Below are positions 22,890 through 34,734 of a stretch of DNA of 64,000 nucleotides, piece by piece. The notes under the pieces were generated by a model that did not search any database, had not been told where the DNA came from, and worked only from the letters and a program-made list of their open reading frames with translations. Within the stretch, counting starts at the first letter, position 1, and each line of letters starts with the position of its first letter. The DNA comes from Pomphorhynchus laevis (taxonomy: Eukaryota > Acanthocephala > Palaeacanthocephala > Echinorhynchida > Pomphorhynchidae), in the NCBI GenBank assembly GCA_012934845.2, contig WNNJ02002543.1, positions 124,001 through 188,000 of the forward strand, given 5' to 3'. A program made the translations under genes and the position numbers.

Positions 22890-23801
22890 ATGCTACCACA
22901 ACAAATATTTCAACAGGACTACAGCTTCCCGGAGAAGCGACGTGCTCAGGTGCGGCGCGACCTGACTGACAAATCAGAGGGTCTCTGCAGTAAAAGCGGC
23001 TGTGGGGGGAAGCAACCAAAAAAACCATTAACGAAAACAGCAAATTTCCGTGTGGCAACACAACGTCGGATCGTTGAGTGGACGATCTTTTGAAATCGCC
23101 AAAGCTCTGGTAAGACGATGCATCGACGTATGTGCAATACACGAAACACATTGGTCAGGTAACAAATCAAAAAACATTGGCCATAGTTTTAAGTGCATTT
23201 ATCACGGCACACCAAGGACGAAGTACGGTGTCGGTATTATCGACTCAGCTCGTTTCCTAGATAGAATTGCAGAAGTTCACCGGTACGACGACCGGTTGAT
23301 GAAGGTCGTCATTGCCTGTGATAACTACAAACTACACTTTTTCAGCGCATATGCCAGACAAACAAGCTGTGATGAGATAGTTAAAGACACTTTTTGGTCG
23401 CTGATAGACGAAAAGACCGCGGAAATAAAGAAGGGTGACATGATCATTATTGCTGGGGATTTGAATGGACATGTCGGCAGTACAAAGGAAGGATACGTGT
23501 GTCCTGGCGGAAAAGGCTTCGGACGACGAAACAATGAGTGCGATCGGATCCTTGATTACGCTAAGGCACATTATTTGTTCATTTGCAATACATGGTTCCA
23601 AACGCGTATATCTCATCTCATCAACTTCTACAGTGCCAAAGTTCCAGTCAAATCGACTATATCCTAGTTCGGCGCTGTGACTTGAAGTTAGTAACCGATA
23701 CAAAATCGATTCCATATAAGATGATTACCACACAGCGCATAACTGTTGTCACCACGTTGGGCATCTCCCCGCCTAAGCATATCCACGAAGAACGAAACTG
23801 A
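22890..23801 (+). pseudogene. RTE APE endonuclease (copy b), frameshifted
   Basis: The main frame (23050-23667) reads as an apurinic-like endonuclease. It has HNVGSLSGR (asparagine motif), IHETHWSG (catalytic glutamate), MIIIAGDLNGHVG (GDLN motif) and GFGRRNNECDRILDYA. The leading part, with a KTANFRVAT strand, is in the frame of 22890-23093, one shift away. The end, with QIDYILVRRCDLKLVTD, is in the frame of 23583-23801, a second shift. The enzyme would nick target DNA for target-primed reverse transcription. Two frameshifts make it inactive. Confidence 0.8.
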
Positions 23802-24194
23802 AGATCTCGCATCAGGTGGTGGAAATTTAAGGATAAAAAGTCGAAAGTTAGCTCCCGCATACAACTTACACCTATAACAACGGTAAAGGAGACTTGGAAG
23901 GAGTAAAAGCGTTAATAACGCAAATAGCTCGAGAGATTCTCGGCAGTACAAAGACCGGCATACGACGAATAGACAGGACAACGTGGATGTGGACTGAAGA
24001 TGTCAAAACTAAAGTCCGAGAAAAGAAACGTCGTTACTATGATTTTCTTGTAAACAATACCTCAGTAAATTAAATAAAATATAATGAGGCCAAACGAGTG
24101 GCAAAGAAGGCAGTAGCGATAACAAGGGCTAAGAAGTTTGAAGAGTTCTACAAGAAACTCGACACTCGTGAATGTGAGCGCGAAATATATATGA

Positions 24195-24482
24195 TTGATA
24201 GGAACAGACACCAGACGGATACAAGAAGCTGAAAACTTTTACGGAATCAATGACGATAACAGTGTTTTGCTGTGCGAAACGCACAAAGTTCTGATTAGAT
24301 GGCGTGATCATTTCATGAAAATTTCAAACAAAGAGTTCGAACATCCACCGATTCCATTTGTATCGCCTGTCGAAAGACCTGTTTCGCCCATAACAGCCAT
24401 TGAAGTCGAGAACGGCCTGCAACAAATGAAGTGCGGAAAATCGACAGGATTTGACGACCTGGCTGCCGAACCTGGTCGTTGA
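24195..24482 (+). pseudogene. RTE ORF2 linker between endonuclease and RT, fused to I-like sequence
   Basis: An open frame of 95 codons covers the connector of RTE ORF2 (DTRRIQEAENFYGIND, then IEVENGLQQMKCGKSTGFDD). The last three codons, PGR followed by a stop, come from the I-like element. It documents the fusion point and has no independent function. Confidence 0.6.
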
Positions 24483-26290
24483 ATTAATTCATCACTCTTT
24501 AGAGCCAAGAACGAATATCTTATTCACAAACCACCGTACTCCACCTTTCATTGAAGTGGATGGTAAATACCTTCTGTATTGAACAGTCGCGACAACAGTT
24601 GTCCACCTCGCACGACCTTTTCCGTTGGCGGTTATAAGATACGTTGCTGAGGAGGTTTCATTTTGATCCAATCAGTTCCCTTCTTCCAGGCAGCTATGCG
24701 ACTCTTCCTTGTTGCAGGAAATGCGAGTATGGCCCGTTTTAATTCGTACCTCACTACGCAAGCTACCGCGATACTTTCGACTACTTATAAAGGTCGCATA
24801 TTCAATCCCACTCCGACAAAACTCAAAGTCCAGAAAAAATGCTACATCTTCCAAATATCTGTCTCCTTCAGACAGGCCCTCTTGCAAGAATACAGAATTT
24901 CTAAATATAGATTCCAGGTTAGTAAGGATAAAATAAACCTTTCTCGTATCAACCCTTCTCAGTCCTCCTTTTGAAATATATTCGAGAAGTTTGTTTGCTG
25001 GAAGGTGAGGGCATCGGGTTGGATCAGTAGCTTAGGCCTTGATAAAGTTTTAGAGGAGTACTATCCCTACATAACTATAGAGCCACTTAATCTTTCCAAC
25101 CAATATCGCCTTGGAGTGACTTCAAACGTAAGGACTTATCTGTTACAAATATTTCGAATTCCTGAGTACCACTTCCAGGCACCTCCAAAACTCAAGCTCT
25201 ACTCTCCGTTCGTGTCTGTCAGCTTTTGACAGACAAGTCAGAGGAAGGAAGTCGCCATTACAATGATGTTAGCCTCCCCCTCTGATGTTGCCGGCATCAA
25301 TATTACGGGGAGGACATTTTTACCCCAGAAAAAATCAATTACATTGCCTTAAGATCTGCGGCCCATTTTGATTCAAAACTCTATTATCTCCATTTACGAA
25401 AACGCGCTTGAGCGTAAAATCTGCGATCATTTAAGTAGGCGAAATTTATTCCCACCAGGTTTTTAAGGGTTTGTATAAAGTCGCTTGGTACATTCAGCAA
25501 ACGGTGAAGTTCACCAGTTTTGTCAAGATAACAGTCATCAGCTTAATGTGACTGTTTTTCTCGACTTTTCCGCTGCATTTAACCGTATCTACTTTCCTTT
25601 TGTTATTTCTTCTCTCAGGTACCTCGGGTTGCCAGTGATAACCGTTAACAGGGTGGAGATTTTGCTGTATACCGAGCATTTCTTATATAAAGACAACCAG
25701 TCATTTCGCACGTCAGTTCTACCCTATTACAGGTATGTCTCAAGGTTCCCCCTTTCTCCTATATTATACCTTGCTGCCTCTATTGTACTTTACAAACCTT
25801 TAAAAAACGATCAGCATTTATTGGTATACGCTTATGATACCACAGTCCGATACCTATGATTTACCATTACGCTTAAATGGTCGGTCGGATCATACTTTAA
25901 TAGGTTTAAAGGTGTCTTGAAGAGAACTATATGAGCCCTAAAACGGGTCCAGCATCTGTCATTGAGAGGGAGTGTTCATGTGCACTTATGATTCACATGA
26001 ACAATCTCGGGATTACTTTTATTTTCTAGAGGATGTCCCCCTGAGCAAAGACTAAGGGTTCTCAAACACGTCATCTCGAGATTATCTATTATTGTCCGAC
26101 TCGACTAGACTCTCAGGTGAGTGGTCCAGCCGAAAAGCGGCGCGTTGGTGTATGGTGTTGGATGCTGATTCACCAGTCAATTTTAAAAGTTTGAAGACTG
26201 TAGTAATAAATGAACATATTACCGAATGCTTTTGTTTTTCTTTTCCTGTTAAAATATGTTATTAGCTGTATGTTGTTTTAGTAAAAGAAT
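24473..26290 (+). mobile_element. I-like non-LTR retrotransposon copy 4, 5'-truncated and heavily decayed
   Basis: Starts inside the ORF2 endonuclease region (homologous to about codon 148 of the intact ORF2) and runs to a 3' UTR near 26290. The RT segment at 25485-25859 keeps FLDFSAAFNRI, and YAYDT replaces YADDT. An internal deletion follows at about 25860-25890. Many stops. It is the most diverged of the large I-like copies. Confidence 0.75.
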
Positions 26291-27049
26291 CTATTATTAT
26301 TCTGCGCCGAATGATTAGGCGCAATATGATGTTGGTGGTTAGATCATTTTGCAACTGGTTCGTGACAATATTAGTACATTAGTTTGCAGACATGCTTAGG
26401 TTAAAGCGTAGAGCAGTACATCCTTACATTTCACAAATATACAATAATGTTCATAAATATGCATCTTGTATATGATAAAAGTGTCAGTAATATCAATGAT
26501 TAGTATTACTAACAATGTTACAAGTTTTATTTGATTTATACTCACATAATGGATTACTACAACAAGGGATAATTTTCAAATGCACTTTAGCTAATCATAT
26601 CATATCAAGAATTTGCTAGCATTTTACTTATAAAATGCCTATTAGTTTATATTTAAGTTATTATTCGACAAAAAAAATATTTCTAAAAACAAAATTTTCA
26701 AATTTTGAATTCGTATTTAGAAAAATATCATAAATTAGAACATAGCAGATATACAGTATATTAATAGCATTTTCGCTGATATTCCTGATCGCGTTAATAG
26801 TTTCAGAACATGTTTAAAAATAGCTCAAAAAATGAAGATCTGAAACACTTTATCAGTTTTGATGACAGCCTGTAAATACTTAGTTTTTCAATAGTACTAA
26901 GCAATATGGATATTTTTAGATGAAGTGCAATTTATAATAGCCAATATTTACCTTTATGACGTTTAGATTGAAATCAACTTAGTAGATTTATAACGATATA
27001 GTTTGTAAAATAGTTTATAAATAATCAAAACGAAAATAATTAAAACGTA
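26291..27049. other. AT-rich intergenic region, no gene seen
   Basis: No coding features, RNA gene or clear repeat recognised. Confidence 0.5.
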
Positions 27050-27059
27050 AAATATGTAA

Positions 27060-27480
27060 ATCATCAAAGTAATATTATTCAAAGTAAATTTAAACATTTT
27101 AGTGGAAAATTTTTAGGGATGGATAATAAGTAATATGCTTTGTATTAGAATAAGATATTACTAGTCTGTATTAGAAAAAGATACACTAGATAATCAAATC
27201 TCATAAGAGGAAATACGTCATTAGCATGTATTTGACACAACTAATATGTTGGATCGATGGGTATGAGGTCAGAAAAGTGATAACATGGCGGTTCTTCCTG
27301 ATGATCTCTAATCCTAATTCTGATGTATCGTATATTATTTATTAATCAATTCATCAAATATTTTATTTTTATCATTTAAATCTAAATTATAGAAAATTTT
27401 AAGATTAAAATATTCATTACCTTTTAAATTTATACATTGTACAAAATACGTGGTCTCGGTAAACTGATTTGATTTACATA
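27060..27480 (+). mobile_element. YIDD retroelement, 3'-terminal fragment
   Basis: Begins with the last codons of the YIDD RT (a KFLGMDNK stop-like ending at about 27105-27130). It then has the shared tail: GAGGAAATACGTCATTAGC, the pseudoknot region (27241-27311), ATTAATCAATTCAT, and an end resembling AAATACGTAG..CTGATTTGATTT. It is more diverged than the copies at 55.6-61 kb. Confidence 0.7.
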
Positions 27481-27485
27481 TATCT

Positions 27486-27510
27486 TGTATGATGTATGAT
27501 GTATGATGTG
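27486..27510. repeat. Short 7-bp tandem repeat
   Basis: Three and a half units of TGTATGA at the end of the preceding YIDD fragment. Confidence 0.7.
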
Positions 27511-27544
27511 TAATTATTGTATGATCAATAATTAAAAACACAAG

Positions 27545-28474
27545 ATAAGCGACATAATAATACTTGACTGTTTAAGGAATACTGAATGTGTTAACTAGTT
27601 CAAAACTATAACTGTCTTTAAAGTTGGCAGCGATAGAACTGCGGGATGGTGAAATAAATATGGATTTAGTCACTAATAAACATTACAATTATTTTAATCT
27701 GGTTTAACAATAGCTGTAAAGTGAAATCCACTTATCACAAAGCCAAAATTAGCCAAAACTAAAGTAAATGTAAATATATCATTAATAAAACAAGCAACTA
27801 GAACAGATAGTATTAAATATGACAGATTCAGAATGTCGGTGTAGGTTGTATTGAAACAAAAATTTCAAATATTCATTCAAGATTATCATCAACGAAATGA
27901 GAAAAACAATAGTGACAAACAACATGTGACTAAGCGATTCGGAGTATTTCATATACCTCAACAGCAAAACCGCGATACACGATGATTGATAGTTTTAATT
28001 AAACATGTTAGAAAAATTTCCGCATTTGTTCCCAAAAAAGACATTTGTTCCTGGAATATGCATATTCTAGATTAAGTACATCAAATATGTACATTACTCA
28101 CTTATTTTAACGGCATACGTTTCAAAGAATTCCTTGTACAATTTAGAACACCTTCGAATTTATTCAAGTTATATGAGCGAAATTAATTTACTGATATGAC
28201 GAAATTCAGGCATCTTACTTGATACGAGCAAATCGAATAATCCTTTCAATTTAAAGATTGGATATTGCAAGTCTCTGATTGTTCGCGGAAAGCAGTAACG
28301 CCATTAAAGACAACTACCTGCTACTTGGAAGAGGGATAGATGATGGCAAGTTGTCATTTAATTCTAAAACAAAATTGCTGATTTTAGAGTTGACATCTTA
28401 ACCTGTATACTGAAAACAGGGATGTGGTATGATTAGCATGTACAACAATATACTGATCACATTAATGTGATTGG
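27545..28474. other. AT-rich intergenic region, no gene seen
   Basis: Nothing recognisable before the left target-site duplication of I-like copy 5. Confidence 0.5.
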
Positions 28475-28489
28475 TAAAATGAAATACAT
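28475..28489. repeat. Target-site duplication, left, I-like copy 5
   Basis: TAAAATGAAATACAT, repeated exactly at 32363-32377. Confidence 0.85.
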
Positions 28490-28544
28490 TTATTCTCTAC
28501 CACATGATTTTGCAACACTAACATTCACACCTTACAAACATCAT

Positions 28545-29755
28545 GTGCGAAAAAGTGAGTATCGGTGTTTCAAACAAATTTCAAATTCTAGCAAATATGG
28601 AACAGAATCCAGGTATTTCCAATGGAATTTTGACTGTAACAACACCCAAGGTAAGAGATTTGTTGTCTCATGATCACGAGGGTAATGGGGTTCTTCCCCC
28701 ATACGCAAGCTTAGAAATCTAATAATTATTAAATTGGCCAAGCCTGTTGAAAGACATAATTTGTACAACATTTTCCTGCGAAGCTTCGCATAACAGTATA
28801 AAAATAGAACATTATTCAACACTGTAAGGTACTACGAGACCGAGGTTAAAATTTCTTTTACCACCTCTGATTTGGCTAATGCCTATAAAGAATTTTTTAA
28901 TAACAATCTTTCGAAGTTTGGTAGCCTGATTTCAAAGCCTATCATGGCTTCCTTGAAAATAATAAATCTTCCTCCTCACTTGGAGCAAAAAGACATTGAT
29001 GACCTTCAAGTACTTTTTAAAGTCTCTAATTTTCGCCCCATTAAAGGAAAGAATGGACTACCTATTCCAATAGGTTTTGTCTCGGCTCCCACCGACATTG
29101 CCGAGACGTTAACCAAAACGTCCTGCAACCCGTTTCTGGGTTTTAATTTAAAGTTCATTATTCTTGAAAATGATGATATGACCTTCCCCCACTGCAATCT
29201 TTGTCATGGATGGGGGCACTAGGCCTCAATGTGTAAGTCAGAGAAGATCTGTGGCTACTGTTCCTCTAAAGAATGTATCGACATCGGGGGACAATGTTCA
29301 TCCACCCGAGATGTGTTAACTGCTCTGGTCCACATCCCTCCTGGTCCAGGAGATGTGAGGCTTTTAAGGCCTATCGTCTCAAATTCTGTTCTTCACGTAC
29401 AGTTAAAACTCCTGCTAGCTATGCTGAAACCAGCGGTAGGATGTCTGACACGGACATCATACGTCTTTTCGATGCACAAAAGCAAGCTATCTTAGGACAA
29501 ATACAGCAACTAATCAACAGTCAGTTCGCACTGCTATATTCCTCTCCAATGATATCTCCAGCAACTATTCCAGAGTCAAAGAAACGAAGGGCTTCGGCCC
29601 ACACCGTGCCTCAATTGAAGGTAGGCAGACTACTCAAGGACAAGTCAAGGAAAGCCTCTACCACGGGAAATGAAGATATTGCCCGTGGGCAAGTGCCCAC
29701 CCTGGACGGAGTTAGTGGAGGGAAGGGCAACCCTTCCGCCCCTAGCTCTGTCTAG
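28545..29755 (+). pseudogene. I-like ORF1, copy 5 (gag-like), nearly intact
   Basis: The probable start ATG at 28545 leads an N-terminal region that contains AAGGTAAG. A one-frame break near 28720 precedes the conserved RNA-binding-like region (NTVRYYETEVKISF). The first zinc knuckle is CNLCHGWGH; the tryptophan that follows in copy 2 is a TAG here (29221). A frame change near 29270 leads to the third knuckle (CVNCSGPHPSWSRRC) and a lysine-rich tail ending at 29755. ORF1 protein normally coats element RNA; the defects are few. Confidence 0.75.
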
Positions 29756-29789
29756 GGATGAGGTAATCCCACCCAGCTAACTCAACACA

Positions 29790-32240
29790 ATGCAGAGTAC
29801 TCGTGAGCCTTGTTCACTGAATATCCTTCAGTGGAATTCGGGAGGTGCTTCTGAGCTTAGCCTTTTATCTGGTAGAGATGCAGATGTTATAGTCCTTCAG
29901 GAGACGCGGTCTATCCGTCTCCCCCAGGACATCACTCGATCTATCCCAAAGCAAATTTGTTCCCACTATACTCCTTACATAACCCCACCTCACTCCTCTT
30001 TTTCTCAAGGACTCTTGACCTTAGTTAAGTGCTCATTAAGATCCTCCCTCCTATTAAACTATTCATGTCCAGCCATGTCTTGTTTAGTAGTTTCACTCAG
30101 TAAGAACGGTAAACGCCTCAGTCTAGCCAATATCTACATTCGTCCAGGGGAGATTCACAAGAACCGTGACCTCCTGGATGGTATTATTGACAGCGGCTAT
30201 GACTTGATACTTGGAGACTTCAACGACAGAACTGGTCGTTGGATCAACGCAGCACTTCGCAGAGCTAAGAACGGTTATCTTATTCACAAACCAGCTTCCC
30301 CTACCTTTCATTGCACATCTACAAATTCTATCCTCGACATTTTACTGCTTCACTCGAGGTGGTTGTTAAAACCCCTCTGCACGGAGCAGTCGCGCCAGCA
30401 ATTGTCCACCTCTCATGACTTAATTCGTTGGAGAATCGAGGAAGATATGTTGCTTCAAAGAAGGTTTCACTTTGATCCAATCAGAGTGGCCTTCTTTCAA
30501 GCGGCTATCCAACTCTTTCCCAGAATAGGAAATGAGAGTCTGACCGAATTTAATACCTACCTCTTTTCGCAAGCTACCGCGATTTTATCGACCACCTATA
30601 AAGGTCGTATATACAATCCCACTCCGACAAAACTCAAGGTCCTAGCGAAACTGCTTAACCTCCCTAATCTCTCTGTTTCCGCCAGACAGGCTCTCTCGAA
30701 TGAATACTGGAGCACTAGATATAGGTTCCAGCTGAGTAGGGATAGGACGAGTATTGCTCGTCTTTATCCTTCTCAGTCTTCCTTTTGGAAGTTTTTCAGG
30801 AAAAAGAAGTTTGTTTGCTGGAAGGATAGGGCATTGGGTTGGATAGGGAATGTAGGCCTTGATAAAGTTTTGGAAGAGTCACTAGCCCTACACAACTATG
30901 GAGCCACTCAATCACCTCAACCAATCCCGCCTTTGTGTAACTTTAGGAGTAGGGATCTATCTGTTACAGATATCCTTAACTCTTTAGGTCCACTCCCGGG
31001 CACCTCCAAATCCGTCGCTCCACTATCTTCTCGAGTCTGTCAGCTTTTGACAGCTGATCAGAGAAGAGAGGTGGCTGTCACAATGCTTTTAGCCTCCCCA
31101 TTCGATGTAGCAGGCATCAATATTAGTAAGCGTGTTTTTATTCCTAAGAAAAAATCCTGCTCATGCCCTAAAGATCTGCGACCCATTTCGATTCAAAATG
31201 CCCTCGTGTCGATTTACGAAAAAGCGCTTGCGCGTAAAATCCGCGACCATTTAAGTAGGCATAATTTGATCCCTCCAGGTTTTCATGGGTTCGTCAAAGG
31301 TCGCTCGGTCCATTCAGCAGTTGGTGAGGTGGATCAGTTTTGTCGGGATAATGGCCATCGTCTAGTTGTGGCTGTTTTCCTTGATTTTTCTGCTGCATTT
31401 GACCGCATCTCCATTCCCTTTGTGATATCTTCTCTCAGGTCCCTCGGGTTGCCTGCGAGAATTGTTAACAGGGTGGAGATCCTGCTGTACACTAAGCGAT
31501 TTTACTATGAGGACGACCCTGATGCGCGTCAGTTCTACCCTATTACGGGTGTACCTCAAGGATCCCCACTTTCTCCTATCTTATATCTTGCTGCCTCCAT
31601 TAATCTATTCAAAATATTTAAACGCGAACAACGTCTTGTGGTGTACGCTGATGACACCACAGCCCTGTTTACTGGACGCAGGTGTAAAGACGTAGTCTCT
31701 GACATCAGCCGTTTCTTTTTAAGATTAAAAGATCAGTTACCCATATCTAACCTTATTTTGAACTCCGCCAAATCGCAGGCGGTTGTCTTTCATGGCACCC
31801 CTGCAACAAAGCAGAAACTTAAGAGATTAGCACTCTCTGCGCTATCCTCCATATTTGCCTCTGAACCACTTCCCACCTTCACAAGTCGAGTAAAATACCT
31901 GGGGTTCACCGTTACGGTGAACTGGTCGGCGAAAGCTGACCTGGATAGACTCAAACGTATCCTGAAGAAAGCTAGGTGGGCCCTGAAACGGGCTCAGCAT
32001 TTGTCATTGAAAGGGAAAACCCAGGTGCGCCTTTGGGTTATCTCGGGATTAGTCTTCTTCTCAAGAGGACGTCCCCCAGAGCAAAGGCTAAGGTTTCTTA
32101 AGCTCCTCGTCTCTCGTTTACCCAGCATAGTCCGCGCCGATTGGACTCTTCGGGGGGTGAAAGACCCCGGGTGGTTCAGTCGGAAAGCGGCGTGTTGGAT
32201 CGGTTGGCGGGCTCAGATCCCCCTGGATCTGTGGCCGTAG
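29790..32240 (+). CDS. I-like ORF2: APE endonuclease and reverse transcriptase, open
   Basis: An 816-residue open frame. Endonuclease (about 10-215): LQWNSGG (N16), VLQETRS (E38), NIYIRPGE (Y116), LGDFNDRTG (D143, N145), TSHDLIRW (H209). RT (about 440-700): FLDFSAAFDRI (530-540), TGVPQGSPLSPILYL (586-600), YADDTTALF (619-627). The thumb contains KYLGFTVTVNW and the C-terminal region ends in IPLDL. I see no RNase H domain, unlike the I element proper, and no C-terminal zinc knuckle, unlike many R1/jockey ORF2s. The start ATG is 34 bases after the ORF1 stop, suggesting reinitiation. The protein nicks DNA and primes reverse transcription at the target. All catalytic residues visible to me are intact. 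Confidence 0.85.
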   Translation: MQSTREPCSLNILQWNSGGASELSLLSGRDADVIVLQETRSIRLPQDITRSIPKQICSHYTPYITPPHSSFSQGLLTLVKCSLRSSLLLNYSCPAMSCLVVSLSKNGKRLSLANIYIRPGEIHKNRDLLDGIIDSGYDLILGDFNDRTGRWINAALRRAKNGYLIHKPASPTFHCTSTNSILDILLLHSRWLLKPLCTEQSRQQLSTSHDLIRWRIEEDMLLQRRFHFDPIRVAFFQAAIQLFPRIGNESLTEFNTYLFSQATAILSTTYKGRIYNPTPTKLKVLAKLLNLPNLSVSARQALSNEYWSTRYRFQLSRDRTSIARLYPSQSSFWKFFRKKKFVCWKDRALGWIGNVGLDKVLEESLALHNYGATQSPQPIPPLCNFRSRDLSVTDILNSLGPLPGTSKSVAPLSSRVCQLLTADQRREVAVTMLLASPFDVAGINISKRVFIPKKKSCSCPKDLRPISIQNALVSIYEKALARKIRDHLSRHNLIPPGFHGFVKGRSVHSAVGEVDQFCRDNGHRLVVAVFLDFSAAFDRISIPFVISSLRSLGLPARIVNRVEILLYTKRFYYEDDPDARQFYPITGVPQGSPLSPILYLAASINLFKIFKREQRLVVYADDTTALFTGRRCKDVVSDISRFFLRLKDQLPISNLILNSAKSQAVVFHGTPATKQKLKRLALSALSSIFASEPLPTFTSRVKYLGFTVTVNWSAKADLDRLKRILKKARWALKRAQHLSLKGKTQVRLWVISGLVFFSRGRPPEQRLRFLKLLVSRLPSIVRADWTLRGVKDPGWFSRKAACWIGWRAQIPLDLWP

Positions 32241-32362
32241 TTCGGAAGTTGAAGACGGATGAAAATGACCGATTGAACTGACTAACTTCGATATTTTAGT
32301 TACTGTTATTCTGATTTGCATGTTTTTTCCTCGATTTTTGTATTTAAGAAAATCTTTATTAT

Positions 32363-32377
32363 TAAAATGAAATACAT
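32363..32377. repeat. Target-site duplication, right, I-like copy 5
   Basis: TAAAATGAAATACAT, identical to 28475-28489. Confidence 0.85.
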
Positions 32378-32549
32378 GAAGCTAAATACATAGTTGAAGA
32401 TAAAGAGCCTTGTAGAACAATACTTGTTGGATAAGTCTGACAAACATTTTAAGTTTGCCTTAATAGTAGAAACGCTAGTCGTACATTTATATATTATTAT
32501 GTATCGACTTCCAAAGGAATTAGAGCTCATAAAATCATTAAGAATCTAA

Positions 32550-34500
32550 TAGTTCAAGTTTGAGGTGTTTATTGAATTGCGCAGCAGTAAAACTGTTAAC
32601 CATTTAAGGCGATAGTCCATTCTATTGTTTATGGACGCGATTATTAGTCGTGCAATTTGTTCGAGGCTTTGAACGATACTTCATACACAGCGTGTCAACG
32701 TAAAATCGAGGAACCGCGAAAACGGAACATCTGATTCAATAGACTTTTAGGCACACATAGCGAAATCCAAATCAGTTAGTTCTGTAATCTGGAGATCAAA
32801 TTCAATAGATGTGATGGTCAATGCATCGAGCCTACTAGGATAAAGGATGGAGCGAATTGGCGAAACAAAATGTGCCTCTCTTCGAAAAATTTTCGAACTC
32901 AATTCCGATTTCACTTGAGGGTGTGTCGCATGAAAAGCATAAAGCATATAGGATTTTAAGAGACTTGCATATACAACCTGAGCCTAAGTTATACTTGCAT
33001 ATAACTTAGACTCAAGTTATCCAACGTTTCGATAGAAAAAGCCTAAAGTTCTACAACATTTAGTCACAATCATGGAAGAGTGAAGACGAGTTTTTAAGTT
33101 TGCCGAGATCACTTCACCTACATCAATAAAATGACTTACTAACTCGACAACGTTTGAACTGAATTTATAGGAAGGGTTGTCGAGAGTGAGTAATTATCAT
33201 ATGCTTACAATTGCTCATATTAATGACTAGGTCGTGGAATGAACATCAGCTGCTGACCCTTTCTAAATCTGATTGTAGGGGGATAGATTAAGAACAATCA
33301 CTAAAGGAATCTAATTGGCACCATATTTTCATTTCATCATCGTATAGTAGGCACTGACATGTAACATTTTCAACGATTTCATTAATGTAGATATTAAATA
33401 AAGTGAGACTAAGAATACAACCTTGATGAGCCCTTTGAGTGAGATTTTACTATTCTGAAAGAGAGTAACCAACTCGTACAGCGAAGAACGTCTTTTTAAG
33501 AATTCATTTATCCATTTACAAGCATGTTTAAAGAATCCGTAATTCCTAAGCTTCCACAGTAATATTAAATAAACAACCCGATCAAAAGCGCTGGACAAAT
33601 AAATAAAGACGACATAAATCCATAGACCCTGTTCAACAAAGCCGGCCTTGCTTTCACGAGCTAATGTTAGATTTGTGGAAGTGGAGCGATACTTTCTAAA
33701 ACTATGCTGCTTATTTGATAAGAAACTGATTTTTTTTAAATGAGAGGATTTGTGCTTCAGGATCAGTATCTCAATGACCTTGCAAGCAATATATTATGTC
33801 AAACTTATTAGCCAATAATTTTGAGCTTTAACCCTATTCCACTTTTTGAAGATTGAAATGACTAAAAATATCTTCCATATATCTGGAATAATGCCAGTTA
33901 TATAGGACCAGTAGTAAATATCGGAAAGCGGATGGTGTATATGTAACTTTACCTTAAGTAATAATATACTAAGAATGCTATCGGGCCATGAACTATTTTT
34001 AAACGTCAGACTCGATAAGATATTCAGAATATCAAGTGGATCAAAACGGATGTTATATTCTTGATACACGTGTACGCATTACCTGTCATAATATAAATCA
34101 CGAGGGAAGATTGGTTGTGAATGAGACGAAAGTTGTCGGCAAGGATATAAGAAATTGAGAAAGGGAAAACGTATTTTTTGCTCACCATCGACTAGACGGT
34201 TGATTGGCGATTATGTTCTCTGACGGTTGCTAAGTTGTTGAAAAATTTGTTTTTGAACATAATGCAAGGAACATATGTCAGCAATGAATTGATGGTTCTT
34301 CTGACGTTTAAGATACTTTACCCTATTGTGAATAGCAGTATAAGATTGGAAGGAAACAAGATCACGCTTAAATAACAGGAAAGCAAAATATCGTTATCTG
34401 ATAGCACGCGTCAACTCGTAATCGAACTATTTGGGTTTGAAAAAATGTGATCCACGTGATACGCGAGAGGAAATGTGTAAAGCAGATTAGTCAATGTTGC
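32550..34500 (-). pseudogene. Degraded non-LTR RT (jockey/CR1 group)
   Basis: Read on the minus strand. A segment at 33794-34069 resembles the RT entry region (SSWPDSILSILLLK, then IPDIWKIFLVISIFKKW). The one at 33329-33598 contains SSAFDRVVYLILLWKL, equivalent to the FSSAFDxVxHxLLLxKL palm motif. A C-terminal segment (about 32580-32947) includes HFVSPIRSILYPSR. No YADD box could be identified, since the intervening frames are shifted. It is a separate, older family from element A next to it. No function is possible. Confidence 0.6.
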
Positions 34501-34734
34501 GTGAAAGAATGGCCAAGCTACATGAACATCAACTGTTTCAGCACAATACGACTTGACTATACTCAATTTTGCAACCAATCTTATCGAAATCAGCATTCAT
34601 TAAACGAATCGTTATGTTTAAACTGACCGGACGTGAAACATGACCCGATGTGATAATTTGTAGCGTGCAGTGATCACTTGAGCCCAATGGTGGACCGTAA
34701 CAAATGAGTCATCTCGTGACAAGGATCTATATAT

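Larger units (their letters stand above)
22780..24472 (+). mobile_element. RTE-clade non-LTR retrotransposon copy b, 3' end replaced
   Basis: Contains a GC-rich leader (22788-22850), the APE endonuclease and the beginning of the RT region, including KSTGFDDLAAE just before the break. At about 24472 the sequence changes abruptly to I-like ORF2 (RWIN.. and FRAKNEYLIHKPP). In copy a the homologous sequence continues as RTE, so the junction is real. The upstream edge is approximate. Confidence 0.8.
28490..32362 (+). mobile_element. I-like non-LTR retrotransposon copy 5, full length
   Basis: A 3873-bp element bounded by a perfect 15-bp direct repeat. It has a 5' leader, ORF1 (28545-29755, one stop and one shift), a 34-base gap, an open ORF2 (29790-32240), and a 3' UTR ending TATTTAAGAAAATCTTTATTAT. 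It sets the reference for the five other large copies in the window. With the endonuclease and RT residues intact and an exact duplication, it is a recent insertion. Confidence 0.9.

Noticed and set aside
22890-23093. Possible separate small ORF1 of the RTE element
   Set aside because: Its C-terminal part encodes the start of the endonuclease one frame away (TANFRVAT then HNVGSLSG), so it is the frameshifted beginning of the same protein.
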